Source: Clytia hemisphaerica (taxonomy: Eukaryota; Cnidaria; Hydrozoa; Leptothecata; Clytiidae). From it: a stretch of 64,000 bases of DNA. Position numbers and translations under genes: made by a program. The DNA is taken from positions 1 through 64,000 of the forward strand of contig CACVBU010000538.1 of assembly GCA_902728285.1 (NCBI GenBank), given 5' to 3'. This document shows positions 23,581-33,971 of the stretch, piece after piece. The notes beneath the pieces were generated by a model. It made no database searches and was not told the origin of the DNA. It saw only the letters and a program-made list of their open reading frames with translations. Position 1 is the stretch's first letter. The number at the start of each line of letters is the position of its first letter.

Positions 23581-25672
23581 TATCTAAATAATAGTAAAAA
23601 TTCAAAACTTTATTTTTGTAGAACTCTGAGTTTCATGCGTACAATCATCAGCTACAGTACATACAAAATGATCTAATGTGTTGAAAAAATTACATCTTGA
23701 GAAAAAATCGTAAAGTCGTAAAAGGTCGTAAAAATTGGTGAAATAAATTGAAGTAATAAATAGAACAAAAGGAAATTCTCAAGGGTCCGTCAGTCTTTTG
23801 ACTTGTAATTAGCCAGCATGAATTTATTCATATGTCGGCATTTAGAAACAATTTCTGAGCGTTTATTGAGAAGTTCGGGCTTATTTTCGTAGCGAAGAAT
23901 TTCTAACTTTTCTTGCAAGCACAAACGGCAAACTTTCGAAGTGTTAGAATATGATTTTACCCGTTTCATGATAGACCATTTAAGATTTGGCAAGACATTT
24001 TTATCTTTTAAACTCCAGACGTACGTCGAAAGGGTAGTTTTGTTCTTGTATTTGACATTGGTGATGGATAGTTTATGCCCGTTATATCTTTGTTTGAACT
24101 CCTTCTCAGTGAGACCAATGTAAACTTTTTTCTCGTGATCTGGGGCAGTTACTTCGCATTTGTAAATTACAGATGTGGTTTGGCACTTGTTGTCTAACGG
24201 ACATGACTTCTTATCTCGGCAATTACAAAGCTCAGTTGTAGATTCGCTTTTCGATAATATCTTCTTGTTGTGTGCTGCAATAATCGTGCGGACGTTTTCA
24301 GTACACGAATAACTAATTTTGACATTGTTTTTGTTGAACACTTTATAGAGGTTGTTTGCTTTGGTGAAGTGCTTCGAAATCAATTTTAGGAATAATTTAC
24401 CAATGTTTGTTGAAACATTTTTACTAAAGGGTGGATTGAACCAAATTATTTTGCGCTTCCTGTTGCAGTGGGTGGGTTCAGTGTTGTTGCTATTGTTATT
24501 ATATAACAATTGGGTATTCTTGTAACCACTAGTTTTTAGTGCCTGTTCGTATTGTGGTTTCGCTTGGTTGAAAATGGTTTCATTCGATGAGTTTTTGGTC
24601 AACCTTTTGTTGATCGATGATGGGAGTTGGTTAATTATATTGCTGGGATGATTGAAAGAAGTGTGAATGTATTGAAGCGTATCATTCGGTTTCTTGTACG
24701 GTCGATATGTTCCAGTCGATAAGTCTAGTGTTAAATCTAGGAAGTCAACAGTTTTCAGGTTAATGTTTATCTCTATGTCGAATCCGATTGTTTTGAAAAT
24801 GTCGATAATCTTTTGGCGTGTGGTTTCGGCGTCTTTATCTTTCAAATTATGGAAAATCATCAGACCATCGTCACGATATAAGCCAATATCGTGTTTTTTT
24901 GTGATTTGTAAGAGGTTGTGAAAAATATAAATACCTACAAGCTCGCAAATTTCTGCTCCGTCGAAGCTTCCCATTGTGACGTCGAAGCAGTCGTGGGATT
25001 TGTTTTTCTTCCATGTTTTGTCATTCGAATAAAGAAGTGATTTGCGGCAGTGGTTGATTGTTCTAAGTTCTTTTTCGGTTATAGTGGTGTGTTCCATAGC
25101 AAAATTTAATGCATTATCTAATATACGTTTCGTTATATTTGGATAAAATTCTTTTATATCCATCTGAATGAATGAATGTTCGTTTTTATTATTTATCGAG
25201 GAAAACCACTCAATTACTTGGTCAGAGTTTTTCCATTGGTTTACGTTTAATTTGTTACGGAGGTCTGTATTGATACGGTCTAAGATGGATTTACTGATTG
25301 CACCAAGTTCGCTCTTGCAGGGATTGATGAGGCGACAAGGGTGTTTTTGATGAAAGTTCGGTTTGTGATCTTTCAGCGTGATAAATGCGGGTGAAGGAGC
25401 AAGGTATTCTGCACGATCGTGGACATTGTACGAGGTTGCTATACAATTGGCTTCACTGTTTATAGCGTTTTCGAGGTTGGTCGGTGCATGTTCATAATTT
25501 TTTGTGACGTTCTCGCGAAGTAACTTGTTGTGTTTCTCAGCTGACATAGTGTAAATGTTTGAAGTTTTATCCGCGAAGACATAAACTTTTTCCGTGGAAA
25601 AATATTTTTTTTGAAATTCCTGGATTTCCAATACAAAATCATTTTCTCCCAAATGACTATCTAAATAATAGT
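23581..25672 (-). mobile_element. Penelope-like retroelement, intact ORF
   Basis: The element contains one full-length ORF (23790-25733) and about 190 bp of 3' sequence with a hammerhead motif. The 15 bp TATCTAAATAATAGT occurs at 23581-23595 and again at 25658-25672. This fits a target duplication, or a terminal sequence shared by element copies. Beyond the right copy, 25673-25735 is an inverted copy of the ORF start region. Such partial inverted duplications at the 5' end are known for Penelope-like elements. Confidence 0.8.
23617..23656 (-). ncRNA. Hammerhead ribozyme motif in the 3' region of the Penelope-like element
   Basis: Read on the minus strand the order is TGTAG (helix I), CTGATGA (core), TTG-TACG-CAT (helix II with a four-base loop), GAAA (core), CTCAGAGT (helix III, ACU/AGU pairing around CAG, counting the last core A), U as the cleavage-site base, then CTACA (helix I, five pairs with TGTAG). 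All conserved core bases are present. Helix II is weak, with a U-U at the first pair, and the cleavage triplet is GUU rather than GUC. Hammerheads are established in terminal regions of Penelope-like elements, which supports the call. Activity is not shown. Confidence 0.65.
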
Positions 25673-25733
25673 CATTTGGGAGAAAATGATTTTGTATTGG
25701 AAATCCAGGAATTTCAAAAAAATATTTTTCCAC
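23790..25733 (-). CDS. Penelope-like element polyprotein: reverse transcriptase plus GIY-YIG endonuclease, 647 aa
   Basis: The RT domain covers roughly residues 110-330: LKDHKPNF and PCRLINPCKSELG, then FIQMDIKEFYPNIT, MGSFDGAEICELVG and the catalytic YRDDGL. A cysteine cluster follows (CNCRDKKSCPLDNKC, about residues 525-540). The C-terminal GIY-YIG-type nuclease reads VYIGLTEKEFKQRYNGHK. This order (RT, cysteine motif, GIY-YIG) is that of Penelope-like elements, whose enzyme copies RNA at a nuclease-cut target. The frame is intact, suggesting recent activity. The annotated start lies inside the inverted duplication at the 5' end, so the true start could be one of the later methionines, for example near residue 63. 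Confidence 0.9.
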   Translation of the reverse strand: MEKYFFEIPGFPIQNHFLPNDYYLDSHLGENDFVLEIQEFQKKYFSTEKVYVFADKTSNIYTMSAEKHNKLLRENVTKNYEHAPTNLENAINSEANCIATSYNVHDRAEYLAPSPAFITLKDHKPNFHQKHPCRLINPCKSELGAISKSILDRINTDLRNKLNVNQWKNSDQVIEWFSSINNKNEHSFIQMDIKEFYPNITKRILDNALNFAMEHTTITEKELRTINHCRKSLLYSNDKTWKKNKSHDCFDVTMGSFDGAEICELVGIYIFHNLLQITKKHDIGLYRDDGLMIFHNLKDKDAETTRQKIIDIFKTIGFDIEININLKTVDFLDLTLDLSTGTYRPYKKPNDTLQYIHTSFNHPSNIINQLPSSINKRLTKNSSNETIFNQAKPQYEQALKTSGYKNTQLLYNNNSNNTEPTHCNRKRKIIWFNPPFSKNVSTNIGKLFLKLISKHFTKANNLYKVFNKNNVKISYSCTENVRTIIAAHNKKILSKSESTTELCNCRDKKSCPLDNKCQTTSVIYKCEVTAPDHEKKVYIGLTEKEFKQRYNGHKLSITNVKYKNKTTLSTYVWSLKDKNVLPNLKWSIMKRVKSYSNTSKVCRLCLQEKLEILRYENKPELLNKRSEIVSKCRHMNKFMLANYKSKD

Positions 25734-25735
25734 AG
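25563..25735. repeat. Inverted duplication at the 5' end of the Penelope-like element
   Basis: The arm TTCCTGGATTTCCAATACAA and following bases, to CCCAAATGACTAT, are mirrored after the loop CTAAATA by ATAGTCATTTGGGAGAAAAT and onward to CCAGGAATTTC. The arms are about 80 bp and nearly perfect. As a result ORFs on both strands start with the same peptide phrase (EIPGFPIQNH). Confidence 0.85.
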
Positions 25736-25967
25736 AATTCTGCTGTCGTCCAACCCCCGCCCCCGTAACGGCCTGGAAGTGCCCAATAGGTAATACTTGA
25801 GCTAATGTATACCGTCAACTGCTCTAACTTGGGACGACAATTCGGCCACCATTTCACCAAACTTCCAAAGTCATTTGATTTGAGTTAATGAACGGCATAT
25901 TAAAAAATACACAATTTCTCTTTCGCGCAGAGTAGGCTTTTAAATTGAAATATGAAAAAAATCCGTA

Positions 25968-26297
25968 GTGGACACGATGGAGTGTTTGACGTCACTTACG
26001 CGGCAAGTTACACACTTGTCATTTGTTAATCCTATCGGGTGATAGGCCGCCAGGCGGTGGTGGGCAACAGGCGTTTTCTAATTCTCCAAGCGGCGTCCTG
26101 TCATTTTGAATGAAAATAAAAAAGTTAAAAAGGGCGCGCTATCAGTGAAAGTTATCGTGACATGTTATGACAGAAAGTATGATTGACAAACTTGGTGGAG
26201 TTATCAAGACAAATTTGTCGTCAAAGAGATTGGGATTAACAAATAACGAGTGTGTAACTTGCCGCGAGTGACGTCAAACGCTCCATCGTTTTGTCAC
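25968..26297. mobile_element. 330 bp MITE with TA target duplication
   Basis: The inverted ends are GTGGACACGATGGAGTGTTT and AAACGCTCCATCGTTTTGTCAC. The match continues through GACGTCACTTACGCGGCAAG and GTTACACACTTGTCATTTGTTAATCC. TA flanks both sides (25966-25967 and 26298-26299). No gene is inside. Confidence 0.75.
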
Positions 26298-28549
26298 TAA
26301 TTTGGTCTTTTTCGTTCCAGACATTGCTGTTTTGAAAAGAGACGTTGGTGTTTTGAAAAGAGATGTTGCTTGATGAAAAGAAACAAAGAAAGCAGCTGAA
26401 CTTGTGGAATGAGAAGAAAGAAGATGAAATTTTTATTGTTTCATCAACAGGACAGCAGGCTGAGCAGAGTTGTTGCTTCGTTGTAAAAAGAGGTTCAAAG
26501 CTGAATAATGAACGAATATGAAATGAAAATGAATGTATATAATATGGTGGGAGAACCATTTCTTTAGACCAGTTTAGATTGGTAGTGTAGAGCACAACAT
26601 GAATTTGGAAATGGGAATAAAATAAAATATTTTGGATATGGCTATCCTGGAAGAATTTATTCCTCCCCTTATTCAGTGGAAAGAGAACTGTTTGTTTGTC
26701 GTTGTTTTTGAAATTCTGGCTTGGCCGACCCTCAATAATGTGGGCTCTGTTGTTTTTTGTTGTTTATGAATACGCATTGGTGGTCAGAGAAATAGAACAT
26801 TGACATGTGATTGTATTATAAAGGATTTTATTGTTGGTATTGGTAATGGTAATGACTTGTAAAATGTCAAAATACATCGACAAAACATAACATTATCTTT
26901 ATGATACACTTTTAAAACTGTTTTAAATTTCTGTGCTACAATACGTACAGCTGTGAAAAAAGTCACAGAATTTTTTATGTGAAGAGTTTGCCCCTGTTTG
27001 GTGACAAATCAAGGGTAAAAGACTTGTTGTACTTATCTCCAGCATACTCATAATTAAGAGCCTTTGGATTTCCAAACTTTGAAAAAATACACAGCCATCA
27101 AAATTTGGAGGTTTTGCTTCGTAGAATCATTGACAAATTCTTTCTAAATCTCAGATCTTATCTGGTTTTTCATTGTTTTCATCTAAGGATTTTACAGCGC
27201 TAATAGTTAATATAATTAATTTTAGAACTTTGTTAAAAATTTCAGAATTTATGATGCAACTATACGATATTCCTACTTCAGTACAGTCAAGTATCAATAT
27301 TTGAGGTACAGTATTACGAAAATCGCTACTTTTTGCCGTAATCGCTTTCGTTTTTAACATAAGGTCTTAGCAACGGGTACCCCGGGCATAGTTACGGGTC
27401 ATTGAGAAAAAATCCTGACATAGAATTTCAAAAAAATTCACGCTATCATATTCTACATTACAAAATACACCTGTTCTATGTTGGGTTTTTTTCTCGGTGT
27501 TTTGTAGGCTTAATTATCGTCATGTAAAGTAAATAAAACCCCCTGGAAATCTTTAGGTTTTGATAAGCAAAATACTTACATACTATTGTTTACTTTTCAG
27601 GTATTCATCCAATCAGAATTCACGCTCAGAAACTTTCAACCAATCAAAATTCAACCGTGACGCGGGAAATGATCCAATCAGAATCCCGAAGCTAAAGACT
27701 TACAGCCAATCAGAATTTATTAGCGAGCAGTATTCATCCAATTGGAATCACGTAACACGAAAGGGAAAGTGAAAGTCAAGGCGGAAATATAATCTTTTTT
27801 CGACGTGATTTGCATATATTAGAACAGAAAGAAACGCCAATTTGTCAAAGATTTGTTTAAAACCACCTTATTTTTTGTCGAGTATCGCCTAAATTTATCG
27901 AAAAAAATATGCTTTTCAACATTAATCTTAAAATCTCTTTTATTGTTAAGTATCCCGGGGCGCTTAACGCCGAAATAAAAATAAGTGGGTGGTACCGCCC
28001 TCGTAGTTTAATCCCGAGATTGAAAAAACCTGGAGAAAACCTTTTCCGTACATATAATGTAGCTAAGGAATTTTAAAACAAGGCATTTAAAGTGAAACAA
28101 GATGGCGGAGAAGTAGTGATTGGAGGTTTTGTAATCAGACAGCAGGACAAAGGTTTTTTATATTTTAGCATAACAAAGACAAACTCAGGAGGTAAGGTAA
28201 ATTGCATTTTGAATGCTTTTAACTGTTTTTCTAATAAAGAATATCTTCAAACTTGACTTCACTGTACTTGGGTATGGTTATTGAATTTTGAAATTGCATA
28301 AGTCAACTTATTTCCATTAAATTCTAGTCTTGAAATCATCTGTATTTCACATCCCTGTCTCAATAAACCGGGTGATGTTTGAAGTTTTTTTTTTATATTT
28401 GAAAGCATCATTGGTCAAAATATTGAAACTACCATGAGTCCGCTGATTTTTTAAAATATGTGCGTGCACAGTTAGCGAAAGCGCACCGGAACGTTCCAAA
28501 GTTCTGGTGCAGAACGTTCCAAAGTTCTGGTGCAGACCGCCATTCACTG
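26298..28549. other. No clear gene; possible unassigned terminal exon
   Basis: On the minus strand, 27076-26975 reads as 34 codons (FGNPKALNYEYAGDKYNKSF and onward) to a stop, preceded by an AG. It has a codon-like look but no partner exon that I could find, so I do not call a gene. A GC-richer patch at 27955-28100 with AAGATGGCGGAGAAGTAG could be promoter sequence. CTTAGCAACGGGTACC at about 27366 recurs in altered form at 42222. CCAATCAGAATT phrases recur at 27608-27740. Confidence 0.3.
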
Positions 28550-28558
28550 AATGGAAAA

Positions 28559-29341
28559 AAGTTCGAGCATCTCCATTACGGAAACGGACCAGCCACCAGT
28601 TATTTCACAGGTGAAGGAAAGATAATCCAAACCAAATCTTCAACAAGGGATCTTGGTGTTACCATGTCCGACGATGCGAAATTCAACCAACATATTCTAA
28701 CCATTGTAGAAAAAGTACAGATACTCATTGGTTGGATTCTGAGAACATTCAGCTCAAGAGAACATGATGTCATGCTCACTCTTTGGAAGTCTTTAGTCAT
28801 ACCACACATCGACAACTGTTCTCAACTATGGTCACCCAATGAAGTTAATCTGATCCAGCAGATCGAAGATCTCCAAAAATCATTCACAAGGAGGATTAAA
28901 AACCTACACAACCAAAACTATTGGGAAAGACTACAAACATTAAAACTGTTTTCACTGCAGAGAAGGCGTGAAAGATATATTATCATATACACTTGGTGTA
29001 TTATTGAGAAGCTTGTCCCAAATCCTGGGACAATCACGTTCTATGCCAATCCCAGACAAGGAAGAAAATGTCACATACCACTAGTGAAAAGGGGGCCCTG
29101 GCAAAAAGTCATATACTCAAGTTTTAAAGTCCAAGGACCAAGGCTTTTCAACTCGCTGCCAAAACGTCTGAGGGATCTCACTGGGTGCAAGAAATTGAAA
29201 TTCAAAACTGAGCTGGATAAATATCTTTTCACAGTTCCCGACGAGCCACTCGTGACTGGCTACACTATGATGAGACGAGCTGAAACAAACAGTATCATCA
29301 ATATGAAAATTTACATCGGTCCTCACAGGATGGATGCGTAA
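28559..29341 (+). pseudogene. 5'-truncated LINE (CR1/Jockey-like), 3' end of the RT ORF
   Basis: This is the C-terminal third of a non-LTR retrotransposon protein: KIIQTKSSTRDLGVTMSDD, WILRTFSSREHDVMLTLW, PHIDNCSQLWSP, QRRRERYIIIYTW and a final RRAETNS region to a stop at 29339. The RT catalytic core is absent. The same family lies on the minus strand at 33190-40957. The apparent ORF start at 28460 belongs to unrelated upstream DNA containing a direct duplication of GAACGTTCCAAAGTTCTGGT. The 3' end shows short CTCAAGGTAA repeats (about 29358-29378), as in CR1/L2-type tails. Confidence 0.8.
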
Positions 29342-29805
29342 AGATATTACGAAACAAGCTCAAGGTAACTCAAGGTAACACTGAAAATTGTGCTCCGGAA
29401 CACTGGAAGTAGTCGTCCGGAATCTGCCGGTGCTCCGGAGCCCGAAGAAAACGGCACTTTTTGCTCCGGCCGTTTACGGAGCGCCGGGAGGATGTCCTAT
29501 TATTGAACGTTTTATTGAATACTCTTAGAGAGTAGAAAAGAGAATATATAATGGATTAAAGGAATATTTTTAACCTATAAATCACTTTCACGTAAACATA
29601 AACGTCGTAAATTTGTATGACTGAAGTGTTTGAGTAAATCTCTAAAGGGGCTCGGTCTTCCTGGACCTGAGCAGTTGTCGGAGTTTGTATTTACCAATGA
29701 ATCTATTTTTAAATTGCAATTTCTAGTGCGTGACCACAGTATAAACATTTTGCTTGCAACTTGCGAATCGAGTGACTTGCCTGGATTGCTTCGCAATTCT
29801 TTTAC
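29342..29805. other. GC-rich patch and gene-free sequence
   Basis: CTCCGGA or its near relatives recur about seven times between 29390 and 29490. The rest holds nothing I can identify. The small ORFs on both strands at 29575-29913 run into the AATCGA repeat and look non-coding. Confidence 0.35.
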
Positions 29806-30378
29806 ATATACCCAGACGGTATCAATCGAACGAATCGAACGCCGAATCAATCGAACGCAATTGAACGCAATCGAATAATTGCAATTCGATTGTAATTCGA
29901 TTGTCGAACGCAATCGAATCGCAATCGAATATTACCCAGGATTTGCTGTTCGATTGCTTCGATTACGTTCGATTGTCTTCGATTACGTTCGATTGATTCA
30001 ATTGTATTAGATTTTATTCGCTTTAGTGTGGTACTTAAGCGCTCGGCCGCCCACGCTAAGAAGCTCTAACAGAGTGATCCAATCCAATTTAATTTAATCG
30101 CAATCAAACTCATCGTACATAATCGTAATCGAACGATATCGAAGATTAATCCAATGTAATTGACAATCAATCGAACCAATCGAACATAGTCAACAATCAA
30201 TCGAACCAATCTAACCTTACTCGAACGCAATCGAATATTACCCAGGAATTGGCCGTTCGATTGAGATTCGATTACGTTCGACAATCGAATCGCAATTATC
30301 GATCGCGTTCGATTACGTTCGATTTGTTCGATTGCGATTTTTGTTCGAAGTTGTTCAATTGACACCGTCTGGATATAC
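29806..30378. mobile_element. TIR element filled with ATCGAA-type repeats
   Basis: The ends ATACCCAGACGGTATCAAT and ATTGACACCGTCTGGATAT are inverted repeats. The interior is dominated by AATCGAACG and CGATTGCGTTCGATT phrases on both strands, so it can fold extensively. ORFs on either strand start with the same TQTVSIE phrase because of this symmetry. Confidence 0.65.
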
Positions 30379-31562
30379 ACTAGTATAGGATGAAATGAAA
30401 GAGATACTTACTCGAAATGACAGCTTTGAAATCCATAAGTTAAACATTCGTTTTAGAAGGTAAGTAATAAAGAGAACCCATATCGTTCCATATTTCAATT
30501 CCCTCTACTTCTACTCTGACGCTTGCTTGACCTGACCAAAATAAAAATTGCCCTTCAGTTACTAAATCAGAACTGCTTCCTTTCATCATATGCATTTTAT
30601 AAAACTTTCCGTGGTTGATACGTTCAATCTCAAGGTGAATTCGTTTGCTCGTCCTGTTACGATCTAACTAAAGTTTTTGCAAAAGCTCTTCTTCGTTGGT
30701 ACTTTCAAAAAACATCTGAAGGATGTCGATAAGACTGCATCGAAAGAAGGATTTTAGCTACCACGGTGGAGCGTCTTCAACTTTCGTTTTCATTTTCACA
30801 AATGACGTCATTGTAAATTTGGCGGCAAAGCTAAACATGGCGGCAAAACCAAGTCGAAAATGACAAAAAAACTGAACAGATTTTATGATTTTTGACACCA
30901 AAAAAAGGCGAAAAGGTAGGAAAATTACTCTTAAAATGATGGTCAATTTTTCATAATGTTCGACAATAGAATCACAATTATTTGATTGTGTTCAATTGAT
31001 TCGGTGTTTGATTAACAGTATAGAAACTCATCGTACAGTCTAGCGACTCCACAGACAGTTACATCAATATGCCTTCTTACCTGTCTTTAAAAATATAAAT
31101 AAAAGTAATCACAGAAAAGGACGCGAAAAAAAAAGACATAAGTGTGAGAACAGAGTAATCAAACTCGTTAGAAAAAGTACCATTAGAAGTCATAAAAAAT
31201 CAACCTGAATAAATGCATTCGAAATCCCAGAGAACTTCATAATTCCCCAAACAACATTACATTACTATGTCAAACTCCCATCACATAAATTTTACAATTA
31301 CGTCAGAGTAGACTACGCTCGCCACCGAAGAGGTTTATTTGGAAAGGGTAATTACATTTTATTGTTCGCTTCTTTTTTAAAGATTGGCCGGGTTGGAAAA
31401 GTATGAATTTCTTTGTACATATTTTACCTACCCCAAATATTTAGGAGGCTGAGTTTTAAACAAATGGTCAAGTTGAAACGAACGATAAATGTATCAAGGT
31501 CTGTTTTATTTACCCCCTGGTGACTTAACAAAAGAGACTTAACTCGATGTTACAATCCAATA
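30379..31562. other. No gene seen
   Basis: There is no exon pattern that I trust. CAAATGACGTCATTG and two GGCGGCAAA boxes lie close together at 30800-30850, which could be regulatory, but no gene start is visible nearby. Confidence 0.35.
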
Positions 31563-33009
31563 CACCGTTTAGGAGTGTCGACTGCGCACGCGTCAATCCA
31601 ATTTTCCATTGTTTTGATTTTAGCGACCACGGAAAATTCACTCTCCTCCGTAAAAAAACGGTAGGTAAACATCTGGTTCTCATAAAGGAAACATAGCAGA
31701 AAAACGGTAGATAAAGAACTCCTTTTAATCATAACTTCTTTTCCTCTTGATGAATTTTTGTGAAATTTTCAGGAGAGACTTACCGTGAGAGGTCCTAAAG
31801 CCGACAGCCCAGCTTAATTCCGACACCCCAAATAACTGTTATGAAAAAAAATTATATGTTTACAAACATTCCATCTCCAAGTTGAACGATAAACTATTGC
31901 TAGAACTCTCGAAACAAAACATCTAACAAGATAGCTGTAATGTCAAAATGTCAATTTAATGTAATTAAAAAGTGCGAGTTGTAAAAATAATTACCTTTTT
32001 ATTCTGGATCAGTTGCTCATGTTTAAAATGATAACAGTTTTGTAATAAAAGTGACTTGTGCGGGAAAAATACGAAACAACTTGGACTGGTTTCCATCAAG
32101 AAACAAACAGACTAAATTGTAAAAATGGCGCGAAGTTGAAAAAAGGGCGGATGCGGTAGCACTAATTTGAATAACAAACATTGAATCAATGAGGCGGCAA
32201 CTATCAACGCCCTCTTTACCACCTATAAGTCCGGATGTTTATTTACGGAAGGCCCGCAATCGGATAGCTCTTCATTTAAGTGTACTCTCTGACGACATAT
32301 ATTATCTTTACTAGAATAGGAGCAAGGTGTCATGTAATACATAATAATTGTAATATACGTCGTCTATTTGTATTCTTATCATGTAATATATAATATAATG
32401 TAATATACGTCGTCTATATGTATCCTTACACAAAGTCCTAGCCCCGCAATCAAGCCAAATGCCAGTGTAAAGTAATAGAAACCAGGCTTGATTACGTAAC
32501 GTTTCAAAATGAGCACGCTCGTACACAGACCTCTTTTATATTTTCGTGTGCTTTGGAAAATCAAAACATCTCGTTACTTTTTATGATGCTGTTACTACTG
32601 TTGTCATTTATGACGTTGTGCATATTGCAATAAAAAAATATGTTTTGTTATAAGAAGCAATTATTGTTATTTGGTTCAATTGGTTCAATGTATCAAATGT
32701 CTCAGTTTAGTTGACACTTTGGTATCTTCGTTGCGTCACAGCGAAAGGTTTGTTTTTATTTTAGTTTGTATCTTTGAAAGACCCTATCGGCTTTAAGCTG
32801 GGCTGTCGGCTTTAGGACCTCTCACGGTATAAAATTATCATTGATATCATGTTCAAATATCTAAATCATTCTCTTTAAAGGAGAGAAAAAAATTCACAAT
32901 GTTTACATTCATCTAACCTTTCACAGTACTAAAGTGCGAATTTTTACCTACCATTTTTACCGGCCTCTGCAATGGAGTACCGTGAAGATAGCGAGACTCC
33001 TAAACGGTG
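31563..33009. mobile_element. Outer TIR element (1.45 kb) containing a second TIR element
   Basis: The outer ends CACCGTTTAGGAGTGTCG and CGAGACTCCTAAACGGTG are flanked by TA. Weaker inverted matches follow inside (AACGGTAGGTAAAC near 31660 and TTTTTACCTACCATTTTTACCG near 32940), so the arms were once longer. No transposase is visible. Confidence 0.7.
31783..32827. mobile_element. Inner TIR element, 1045 bp
   Basis: The ends are CCGTGAGAGGTCCTAAAGCC and GGCTTTAGGACCTCTCACGG. The arms continue through GACAGCCCAGCTTAA to about 35 bp, and TA flanks both sides. The interior includes a roughly 50 bp direct duplication around AATATACGTCGTCTAT (32350 and 32402). Confidence 0.8.
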
Positions 33010-33189
33010 TATTATTGAAAGTTTGTCTCAGCCTTTTTATAATGAGCGAGACATACGTTCTCTGATTACGCAATTTTCATATTGACATTTTCGAGGCATT
33101 TTGATGTAACTGCCAGAAGTCATGCAACTAACTTTCGTTGACGTCAAACCAAATGTTTCATTTTTCCGTGAACTTACTTACTTCGTGAT

Positions 33190-33270
33190 ACTTCGTTATT
33201 GATTATGTACTTTATGGTACTCATCCAATTCGTTGAATCCGATGATTGACCATTACTGTTGTACTGTTAG
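33190..33270 (-). pseudogene. 3' tip of the LINE that the BEL element interrupts
   Basis: On the minus strand this segment continues the reading frame of the LINE fragment at 38796-40957, ending at a TGA at about 33229-33231. The join matches the sister copy at 28559-29341 in position and in the preceding RRAD-type residues. It was separated from the rest of its ORF by the BEL/Pao insertion. Confidence 0.7.
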
Positions 33271-33965
33271 TGTGGCGGGACTTATAATGGAGCCGATAGG
33301 AGTTTCGTGTTGATAACGAATGTTTCAACTAAAAATTGAAAGCCAAATTTAGTTATAAAATTTGAAAAAATTAGGAAAAATGACAAAACTGAAGGCTAGA
33401 AAATCTCAAGAAAAGTCTAGAAATAAATCAAAATGCCTGGAAAAGGTTTCTAGAAAAGCTAGAAAGTCAGAAAAACTGCTAGAAATGTCTAGGAAAAATT
33501 GCTAGGAAAAACCTTAGAAATTGAGTGACAAAATGTCTGGGGCAAAATGTGCCAAAAATATATATCAGAAATAAGATAAAAAATACTATCTTACCAGCAT
33601 GCGAAACTATAATGCGATGTAAAAATGCTCCATAAATCCACATTTAAATGTAAGTAATGTGAATGCTATATAGTTAAATCAAACCAAGCCACATAGTAAA
33701 CATTTCATTTATCTTTGATTCCATGAGAAACTCAAACTTTAAATTCTCAAAATTCAAAAGTTGAAAAAAGATGTCAACACAACATCTCAATATTTCTCCT
33801 CAAAAGCTCTCATAAGAATGAATCTCGTTTCAAAAAATCAAAATTTTAAACGCCTAAAAAATTGCGTCATAAAAGTAACGCGTGAAAGTAATTAACTTGA
33901 GACCAATTATCTCAAGACCAATTATATACGGTATTGATTGCGTTTATAAGCACAATCACATCACA
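33271..33965 (-). repeat. BEL element 3' LTR (695 bp)
   Basis: Nearly identical to 38100-38795. The differences seen are AAAGCC versus AAAGCA, one A in a homopolymer, and CAAGAAA versus CAAGGAA. Confidence 0.9.
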
Positions 33966-33971
33966 CTCCCC

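Noticed and set aside
32311-32564. Overlapping minus-strand ORFs
   Set aside because: They lie inside the inner TIR element and across its local duplication, with no recognisable domain.
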